Assembly (NCBI GenBank): GCA_001780385.1
Contig: MFGW01000052.1
Coordinates: 13,700 to 21,446, forward strand
Origin: Candidatus Fischerbacteria bacterium RBG_13_37_8
Lineage (GTDB): Bacteria > Acidobacteriota > HRBIN11 > MFGW01
Reading direction: 5' to 3'
Length of the DNA: 7,747 bases
Shown: positions 5,791 through 7,747 of the stretch, piece by piece
How the letters are laid out: every line of letters starts with the position of its first letter
Position numbering within the stretch: position 1 is the first letter of the stretch
Program-made: the position numbers and the translations under genes
The notes under the pieces: generated by a model
The model's database searches: none
The model's input: the letters and a program-made list of their open reading frames with translations, nothing else
Told to the model about the DNA's origin: nothing

Positions 5791-5833
5791 ACGTTCGGGA
5801 TTGCCACGCTTTGCTTCGCAAAGCTCGCAAAGA
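5791..5833. repeat. Partial GTCATT-family unit with GCTTTGC hairpin
   Basis: The segment contains GGGATTGCCAC, a 7-bp hairpin GCTTTGC-TTC-GCAAAGC (5808-5824) and TCGCAAAGA. The same hairpin, with one mismatch, forms an arm of the element at 2542-2558. It therefore looks like a half-element of the same family, lacking the full GTCATT ends. Confidence 0.6.
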
Positions 5834-5839
5834 ATACAT

Positions 5840-5865
5840 GGGCGGACGCATGAGTCCGCCCCTAC
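5840..5865 (-). repeat. REP-like GTAG hairpin, right copy, inverted
   Basis: Read on the minus strand, GTAG (5865-5862) precedes an 8-bp stem GGGCGGAC/GTCCGCCC with a TCATGC loop. Stem and loop lengths are the same as in the copy at 5636-5661, and the single stem difference (A-T there, G-C here) is compensatory. The two GTAG ends point outward and the hairpins inward, as in a BIME-like pair. It ends 12 bp past the helicase stop codon. Confidence 0.7.
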
Positions 5866-5877
5866 AGCGTAAGGACA

Positions 5878-7746
5878 CTACTCTTCTTCATAAAGTAAAT
5901 CAATATCCCAACGCTGAAAATAATCCGGATCAATTTCCGCAAGGAAACGCGAAGGATGCTGAAGCATGAGTCTTTTTGAATAATCCCATGAAACACTTGG
6001 ATATAATAAATATAATTCATCCTTGCATCGAGTCACGGCAACATAGAACAATCTTCGTTCTTCTTCCTCACCATCCAGGTCACGCAATGCACGTGCGGAA
6101 GGAAACTTCCCTTCCGTCAACCAGACAAGGAATACTACTTTCCATTCCAGTCCCTTCGCCTGATGTACGGTACTCAGCTTCAACCGGTCATTTTCTTCAG
6201 AACCAAACAGGACATCCTCGGATTCTACATTGCCCAGCAATGATAATTCACTGAGAAACCTGGTCGTGTCTTCATACTGTGATGCAAAATTACGCAATTG
6301 TTCTAAATCTTCCAAACGTGCGGCATAATCCGGAAAGGTGTACTTAGCGTATTCCTTGTACTGTGTATTGAGCACCAGTTCTATCATGAGTGCCGGATTT
6401 TTTTTCACTTTATTTTCACTCAATTGCTCTAACAATTTTTTTAGTATATCCCAATCATATTCAGCTTTACGTGGTATCAGTTCTTTAAACTGGTCAAGAT
6501 GTGCCATTGCATTAGACATTGCTTTTACGCTTTGCCATATTTTTTCTGCAATCTGATTTCCGATCCCGGATTGTAATTTCAGCAGGCGTTTCCATGACAG
6601 TTCATCGTAGGTATTTTCAATTATCTTGATATATGAGACAACATCTTTAATATGCCTGTGTTCAAAGAAACGCAGACCACTGCTTATAATAAAAGGAATA
6701 CGTCGCCGTGTGAGCTCCATTTGTAATTCCAGTGAATGGTAATGTGCGCGGTAAAGTATTGCCATATCACGCAATGATATTCCCTCCTCGTAAAGCTCCA
6801 GCACTCTCTGTGAAATAAATTCTGCCTGTTGTGCAGGATCACGTAAAACCACCAGCGCCGGTTTATTCCCCGTGGAACGAACTGCTGATAATTCCTTGTG
6901 GAATTGTTTCGCATTATGTATGATGATTTGATTAGCAAGATCAAGAATTTCAGGACGGCTCCGGTAATTTATCTCTAATTTATAAATAACACAATCAGGA
7001 TAGCGTTCAGGAAAACGAATAATATTTTCAAAATTAGCACCTCTGAAAGAATAAATACTTTGTGAATCATCGCCGACAACCATAGGATTGCGGTTTTCTC
7101 CGGAAAGCAGGTCGATAATCTCCGCTTGCAATAAATTAGTATCCTGGTATTCATCTACCAGAATATGCGTAAACATAGATGCATAGAGTGTGCAAATCTT
7201 TTTACGTTCTTCCAATAATTGTTTCCAGAGCAATAATAAATCATCATAATCAACTGAATTAGTTGCTCGTTTTTTTGCTTCATAATGGGCAAATATTTTC
7301 TCAATTTCACCGATGAGATGAAAAAATTGCGGGAAACGAAGCTCAAGAATTGTTTCTGTATTTTTTGCTGTATTATGTGTCAGACTCAAAATTTCACTAA
7401 GTATTTCCGGTGACGGAAACATTTTTTTATCAACTTTCATATTAAGTTCATGCAGACAGGTACTCATTAGATCTTTTCTATCTTCCCTGTCCAGGATGGA
7501 AAAACTGGCGTTATAATTAAGCAAGTCAGCATGCAGACGCAGTATCATATTACCGATATGATGAAACGTGCCGCCCCACATCCGACGCACATCTAAACCA
7601 GTCAACAGGGCAACGCGATGCATCATTTCTCTTGCTGCTTTATTCGTGAAGGTAACCAGCAGAATATTTTGCGGTCTTGTTTTATGTTCCAGCAGCCATG
7701 CAACACGATAGGTCACTACACGTGTTTTACCGCTTCCTGCACCTGC
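5878..7746 (-). CDS. uvrD: UvrD/PcrA/Rep-family superfamily 1A DNA helicase, 5' end outside window
   Basis: An ATP-driven 3'-5' DNA helicase acting in repair or replication restart. The 622 visible residues begin at the Walker A motif (GAGSGKT, visible 2-8); the gene runs off the right edge, and probably only some 20-30 residues including the Q motif are missing. The GTG at 7716 is internal, not the start. Other motifs are in canonical order: Ia TFTNKAAREM (32-41), Ib GTFHH, II DEYQDTN (198-204), III VGDDSQSIYSFRGA (224-237), IV NYRS (260-263), V STVHQAKGLEW (525-535) and VI EERRLFYVAVTR (562-573). The protein ends about 50 residues after motif VI and lacks the long C-terminal tail with RNA-polymerase-binding module of typical PcrA/UvrD, so Rep or a short UvrD is equally possible; the symbol marks the family only. 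All catalytic residues seem intact. It lies upstream of STT3 on the same strand, separated by a 250-bp repeat block. Confidence 0.93.
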   Translation of the reverse strand, partial: AGAGSGKTRVVTYRVAWLLEHKTRPQNILLVTFTNKAAREMMHRVALLTGLDVRRMWGGTFHHIGNMILRLHADLLNYNASFSILDREDRKDLMSTCLHELNMKVDKKMFPSPEILSEILSLTHNTAKNTETILELRFPQFFHLIGEIEKIFAHYEAKKRATNSVDYDDLLLLWKQLLEERKKICTLYASMFTHILVDEYQDTNLLQAEIIDLLSGENRNPMVVGDDSQSIYSFRGANFENIIRFPERYPDCVIYKLEINYRSRPEILDLANQIIIHNAKQFHKELSAVRSTGNKPALVVLRDPAQQAEFISQRVLELYEEGISLRDMAILYRAHYHSLELQMELTRRRIPFIISSGLRFFEHRHIKDVVSYIKIIENTYDELSWKRLLKLQSGIGNQIAEKIWQSVKAMSNAMAHLDQFKELIPRKAEYDWDILKKLLEQLSENKVKKNPALMIELVLNTQYKEYAKYTFPDYAARLEDLEQLRNFASQYEDTTRFLSELSLLGNVESEDVLFGSEENDRLKLSTVHQAKGLEWKVVFLVWLTEGKFPSARALRDLDGEEEERRLFYVAVTRCKDELYLLYPSVSWDYSKRLMLQHPSRFLAEIDPDYFQRWDIDLLYEEE

Positions 7747-7747
7747 T

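Overview
The window is an AT-rich bacterial fragment with five protein genes and an unusually dense set of small intergenic repeats. Two genes read rightward: the 3' part of a major facilitator superfamily (MFS) transporter (2-1171) and a periplasmic octaheme c-type cytochrome (1321-2370). Three read leftward: a LOG-family Rossmann protein (3101-2559), an STT3/PglB/AglB-type oligosaccharyltransferase (5628-3343), and a UvrD/PcrA/Rep helicase whose 5' end lies beyond the right edge (7746-5878). Cytochrome and LOG genes converge on a repeat-filled spacer. There is no rRNA, tRNA, CRISPR array, transposase or phage gene.

The multihaem cytochrome with a Sec signal peptide implies a Gram-negative-type periplasm and anaerobic or respiratory electron transfer. 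The STT3 homologue implies protein N-glycosylation or a related glycan transfer. Shine-Dalgarno sites and sigma70-like promoters are visible. Together with heptanucleotide minisatellites and GTCATTGTGAG-type repeats, this recalls environmental anaerobes such as Brocadiales-like Planctomycetota. That assignment is a low-confidence impression from memory, not a demonstrated placement.

The genes do not form an obvious pathway. The cytochrome probably has its own promoter (TTGACT-N17-TACACT) about 70 nt upstream of its start. The LOG gene has a good Shine-Dalgarno and a TATAAT box of its own. STT3 lies downstream of the helicase gene across a 250-bp spacer made almost wholly of repeats and has no recognisable ribosome-binding site.

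The most striking signal is non-coding. Three repeat classes occupy the gene ends. (1) A GGG-rich heptamer minisatellite lies at or across the 3' end of the MFS, cytochrome and STT3 genes, always with the G-rich strand as the sense strand; it encodes the last 26 residues of STT3. (2) A modular self-complementary repeat is bounded by GTCATTRTGAG inverted 11-mers and occurs as a 41-bp minimal palindrome, a 103-bp three-armed form and a 149-bp expanded form; it supplies the LOG stop codon. (3) A pair of REP-like GTAG-hairpins in inverted orientation, with a compensatory stem substitution, brackets the STT3-helicase spacer. No new enzyme system is evident. The unexplained part of this window is how these repeats colonise and remodel gene termini.
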